8,895 nt of DNA from Opitutaceae bacterium (GTDB taxonomy: Bacteria > Verrucomicrobiota > Verrucomicrobiia > Opitutales > Opitutaceae): positions 1-8,895 of the forward strand of contig JAITDF010000109.1 in the NCBI GenBank assembly GCA_031282705.1, written 5' to 3'. A model generated the notes under the pieces. The model saw only the letters and a program-made list of their open reading frames with translations, was not told where the DNA came from and made no database searches. Within the stretch, counting starts at the first letter, position 1; every line of letters starts with the position of its first letter. Positions 6,458 through 8,895 of the stretch are shown here, piece by piece. A program made the translations under genes and the position numbers.

Positions 6458-6647
6458 CCCCCCTCCTCTTTCTCTTTCCTCTTTCTCTTTATCTTTCTCT
6501 TTATCGTTCTCGTTCTCTTACTCGTTCTCGAAACGCCTTGAACACCCCGGAAGCCCGGAAAAAGTCCCGGAAGAGAGAACGAGAACGAGTAAGAGTAAGA
6601 GAACGAGGAAAGATAAAGAGAAAGAGGAAAGAGAAAGAGGAGGGGGG
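6458..6647 (+). repeat. Hairpin D: 40-bp perfect outer stem plus GAGAAC/GAGTAA inner stem
   Basis: The outer arms 6458-6497 and 6608-6647 are perfectly complementary over 40 bp. They consist of GAGAAA, GATAAA and GAGGAAA words capped by six C and six G. The inner arms use GAGAAC and GAGTAA words, with a 16-bp perfect pairing 6515-6530/6580-6595. The right inner arm 6575-6607 is the same 33 nt as 3233-3265 in hairpin B. The 49-nt loop begins GAAAC-like (as in A1 and B) and contains three CCCGGAA-type motifs between about 6545 and 6573. It lies 28 nt after the GH35 stop. After the right arm comes CCGATTGGGGGG, with no T-run. Confidence 0.92.
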
Positions 6648-6712
6648 CCGATTGGGGGGAAACCCGAACTGTCCGTTTTTAAAACCATTTGCCCGGCCCG
6701 TTCCCGCCTGCC

Positions 6713-8470
6713 ATGCCGCATCATTTTCACCGTGTCACTCCGGCCGCCCTCAACCGCGCCGCCCTCGTTTTCATCGTCACTTTTTTCGCCATGACCACCC
6801 TGCAAGCCCGCGATTACAACGTCCGCGAATTTGGCGCCGCCGGCGACGGCCGCGCCATCGACTCCGGCGCCATCAACCGCGCCATCGAGACCGCGTCCGC
6901 CGCCGGCGGCGGCACCGTGCGCCTCCCCGCCGGCGCCTACCTGAGCTACTCCATCCGCCTCAAAAGCAACATCACCCTCCACCTCGACCCCGGCGCCATC
7001 CTCATCGCCGCCGAGCCGCCGCCCGCCGGCGGCAGCGGCACTGCCACCGCCGCCGGTGCCGGCAACGCCGGCGGCGCCAGCAACGCCGCCGCCGCCACTG
7101 GGAATACCACCGGCGCCGCCGCCGCCGCCGGCTACGATCCCTACGAACCCGACGAGTGGGGCGACGTCCACCAGTATCAGGATTTTGGACACAGCCACTG
7201 GCGCAACAGCCTTATCTGGGGCGAGCACCTTGAAAACATCGCCATCACCGGCCAGGGCCTCATCCGCGGCGACGGCCTCAACCGCGGACGCGCCTCGCAC
7301 CCCGGCACCGCCAACAAGGCCATCGCGCTCAAACTCTGCCGCAACGTCATCCTCCGCGACCTCTCCATGCTCATGACCGGCCATTTCGCCCTCCTCGCCA
7401 CCGGCGTGGACAACCTCACCATCGACAACCTCAAAATCGACACCAACCGCGACGGCCTCGACATCGACTCCTGCCGCCACGTCCGCATCTCGAACTGCAC
7501 CATCAACACCCTCAACGACGACGCCATCGTCCTCAAGACCTCCTACGCCCTCGGCTTCCTCCGCCCCGTCGAAAACGTCACCATCACCAACTGCCAGGTC
7601 AGCGGCTACGACCCCGGCTCCCTCCTCGCCGGCACGTTCACCCGCGAGTCCGTCCGCGCCCCCGACCGTGACGGCCCCACCGGACGCATCAAACTCGGCA
7701 CCGAGTCCAACGGCGACTTCCGCAACATCGCCATCTCCAACTGCGTCTTCGACCGCTCCCGCGGCATCGCCATCGAAAGCGTGGACGGCGCCGTCATCGA
7801 GGACATTGCCATTTCCAACATCACCATGCGTGACGTCTCCAACGCCGCTCTTTTTCTCATCATCGGCAACCGTGCGCGCGGCCCCGCGGGCACGCCCGTC
7901 GGCGCCATCCGCCGCGTCAGCATCGACAACCTCGTCGCCTCCGCCGCCGACGCCCGTTTCCCCGTCATCATCAACGGCCTCCCTGGCCACCCGGTCGAGG
8001 ACGTGCGCATCAACGGCCTCCGCCTCGCCAAAAACGGCGGCCTCACCCTCGACGAAGTCCGCCGGCAGCCCCCGCCCCTGGTCAACTCCTTCTTCCTCCG
8101 CTCGCAAGGCAAGGACACCACCGGCCCCGCCGCCACCGGCCCGCGCGCCGACATCCACGCCGTCCCCGAGCGTCCGGCCGCGTATCCCGAGCCCAGCATG
8201 TTCGGCCTCCTGCCTGCCGGCGCGCTCTATGCCCGCCATGCCAGAAACCTCGTCCTCCGCGACATCACCGTCACCCATGCCGCCCCCGACGAACGCATCC
8301 CCGTCGTCCTCCAGGACGTGCAAGGCGCGGCCTTCCATTCGGTCAACATCCAGCGCCCCCCCGGCCACCCCTTCGCCCTCCTGCGCGACACGACCAATTT
8401 CACCGCCCGCGACTGCGACGCGCTGCCGGACACCGACAAACCCTCCGCCCAGGACGAAATTGTCCAATGA
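6713..8470 (+). CDS. Secreted GH28-like beta-helix enzyme (polygalacturonase family, divergent active site)
   Basis: The 585-residue product is a right-handed beta-helix protein of the GH28 (polygalacturonase/rhamnogalacturonase) type. The N-terminal signature YNVREFGAAGDGRAIDSGAI follows a signal peptide (about 1-32, cut after LQA). Parallel-helix repeats with NxTIxN/ISNC periodicity fill about residues 170-420. The acidic residues match the family: NRDGLD (245-250, D247) and NDDAIVLK (268-275, D269/D270). The usual GHG motif is not seen; at its place stands GRIKLGTES (324-332). At the place of the usual later RIK motif stands RGIAIES. This matches a non-canonical GH28-like subgroup rather than a damaged gene, in my reading. 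A 39-residue Gly/Ala/Thr/Asn insertion interrupts residues 102-140. The ATG at 6713 is preferred to the in-frame TTG at 6689 because of its CCTGCCATG context and a neater signal peptide. Confidence 0.82.
   Translation: MPHHFHRVTPAALNRAALVFIVTFFAMTTLQARDYNVREFGAAGDGRAIDSGAINRAIETASAAGGGTVRLPAGAYLSYSIRLKSNITLHLDPGAILIAAEPPPAGGSGTATAAGAGNAGGASNAAAATGNTTGAAAAAGYDPYEPDEWGDVHQYQDFGHSHWRNSLIWGEHLENIAITGQGLIRGDGLNRGRASHPGTANKAIALKLCRNVILRDLSMLMTGHFALLATGVDNLTIDNLKIDTNRDGLDIDSCRHVRISNCTINTLNDDAIVLKTSYALGFLRPVENVTITNCQVSGYDPGSLLAGTFTRESVRAPDRDGPTGRIKLGTESNGDFRNIAISNCVFDRSRGIAIESVDGAVIEDIAISNITMRDVSNAALFLIIGNRARGPAGTPVGAIRRVSIDNLVASAADARFPVIINGLPGHPVEDVRINGLRLAKNGGLTLDEVRRQPPPLVNSFFLRSQGKDTTGPAATGPRADIHAVPERPAAYPEPSMFGLLPAGALYARHARNLVLRDITVTHAAPDERIPVVLQDVQGAAFHSVNIQRPPGHPFALLRDTTNFTARDCDALPDTDKPSAQDEIVQ
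7016..7132 (+). repeat. Low-complexity Gly/Ala/Asn insertion in the GH28-like gene
   Basis: About 117 bp of GCC/GGC/AAC triplet-rich DNA encode residues 102-140, mainly Ala, Gly, Thr and Asn. They lie between the early beta-helix strand ending AILIAAE and the conserved-looking YDPYEPDEWG segment. It keeps the frame and probably forms a flexible surface loop. It resembles the Ala-rich linker of the GH105 gene and may come from triplet expansion. Confidence 0.7.
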
Positions 8471-8512
8471 CCCCCGTCACGAACCGATGCCCCGCGGAAG
8501 CATAAAAAATAA

Positions 8513-8572
8513 GGGACAGGTTAAAAATACATTGACAACTTCCAAAATTTCCTCCATTTTCTTTCCATTTCC
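8513..8572 (+). promoter_or_regulatory. Upstream region of the transposase: GGGACAGG motif and possible TTGACA -35 box
   Basis: The AT-rich stretch before the transposase contains GGGACAGG (8513-8520), followed by TTAAAAATAC and a perfect TTGACA at 8532-8537. A -10 box at 17 bp spacing (CATTTT) is poor, so the promoter is weak evidence. GGGACAGG-type sequences often accompany Y1 transposase genes in my recollection and might be part of the element's recognised end. The base composition differs sharply from the preceding gene, marking a likely element boundary in this 102-nt gap. Confidence 0.3.
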
Positions 8573-8895
8573 ATGAGAACCGCGCGCATCAAAGTCTCTC
8601 CTGCCGAAAGCGAGGCAGTTTACCACTGCATGACCCGGACGGTGAACGGCGAGCGTTTGCTGGACGACTCCGCGAAGGAAATCCTCCGCAAGCAGCTCTG
8701 GCAGACCGCCGACTATTGCGGGGTGCAAATCCTCACTTATGCCGTTCTATCCAACCACTTCCATGTGCTTGTCCGTGTGCCGCCGGCCTCGCAGATTTCT
8801 GATGACGAACTGCTGCGGCGCTACCGCGTGATGTATCCCAAGCCTACGCTTTACCAGGCAGCCCGGCTTGACGTGATCGAGGCCCAGCTCAAAAC
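8573..8895 (+). CDS. Y1 (IS200/REP-associated tyrosine) transposase, 5' part only
   Basis: The frame starts at ATG 8573 and is open to the window edge, giving 107 codons of an incomplete protein. SNHFHVLVRVP (60-70) contains the HUH metal-binding motif (H62-F-H64) of Y1 single-strand transposases. The N-terminal VYHCMTRTVNGERLL and the segment LTYAVLSNHFHVLV fit the REP-associated transposase (RAYT, TnpA-REP) branch common in Verrucomicrobiota. The catalytic tyrosine should lie beyond the window end. These enzymes nick and join single-stranded hairpin DNA. Its codon use is less C-ended than the carbohydrate genes, consistent with a separate origin. Whether it acts on the hairpin repeats of this window is unknown. 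The RAYT versus IS200 assignment needs the C-terminus. Confidence 0.85.
   Translation, partial: MRTARIKVSPAESEAVYHCMTRTVNGERLLDDSAKEILRKQLWQTADYCGVQILTYAVLSNHFHVLVRVPPASQISDDELLRRYRVMYPKPTLYQAARLDVIEAQLK

Noticed and set aside
1739..6647. Hairpins as intrinsic (Rho-independent) terminators
   Set aside because: None of the right arms is followed by a T-run; A1 is followed by an A-run, D by CCG. The stems are also far longer than usual, and they lie between co-directional functionally linked genes.
6689..6712. Upstream TTG start for the GH28-like gene
   Set aside because: It adds only eight residues (MPGPFPPA) before the ATG, has no ribosome site, and makes the signal peptide less typical.
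8487..8503. ATGC...GCAT inverted repeat after the GH28-like gene as a terminator
   Set aside because: The stem is only four pairs around CCCGCGG, followed by A-rich rather than T-rich sequence.

Overview
The window is very GC-rich. Its genes are heavily C- or G-ending and Ala/Pro/Arg-rich, and nearly all starts lack a Shine-Dalgarno sequence. It carries five co-directional (+) genes for secreted carbohydrate-active or carbohydrate-binding proteins, followed by the start of a Y1 (IS200/REP-associated) transposase. Gene content and style suggest a polysaccharide-degrading Verrucomicrobiota bacterium, most likely Opitutaceae. That assignment is inference; there is no marker gene here.

Layout: (1) 165-1685, a GH105 unsaturated uronyl hydrolase; (2) 2031-3107, a GH43 enzyme; (3) 3319-4470, a CBM9-like plus PKD binding protein with no catalytic domain; (4) 4696-6429, a GH35 beta-galactosidase-like enzyme with a DUF5597-type C-terminus; (5) 6713-8470, a GH28-like right-handed beta-helix enzyme; (6) 8573 to the window end, a partial Y1 transposase. 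Each of the first five proteins begins with a signal peptide. Together they look like an extracellular or periplasmic set acting on pectin and its side chains: GH28 on the uronic acid backbone, GH105 on unsaturated ends left by lyases, GH43 and GH35 on arabinose/xylose and galactose branches, and the PKD protein as a binding accessory. No transporter or regulator is visible.

The most unusual content lies between the genes. All four gaps separating the five carbohydrate genes (and neither the upstream flank nor the gap before the transposase) contain large hairpin-forming inverted repeats. Their arms are tandem arrays of purine hexamers (GAGAAC, GAGTAA, GAGAAA, GATAAA and variants). The polarity is always the same in the reading direction: pyrimidine arm first, purine arm second. 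Perfect stems reach 32 bp (1739-1824) and 40 bp (6458-6647), and a 17-nt core, AGAGAGAACGAGAACGA, recurs in all four gaps. None is followed by a T-run, so they are not ordinary intrinsic terminators. They may be an undescribed family of inter-cistronic RNA or DNA structures, possibly repeat elements comparable in role to REP/BIME.

Genes 2 and 3 also share an almost identical 111-bp 5' end encoding the signal peptide (102 of 111 positions match), although their mature domains are unrelated. The hairpins before them are paralogous too. This suggests that a hairpin-plus-leader block was duplicated and that a GH43 body with different codon use was joined to one copy.
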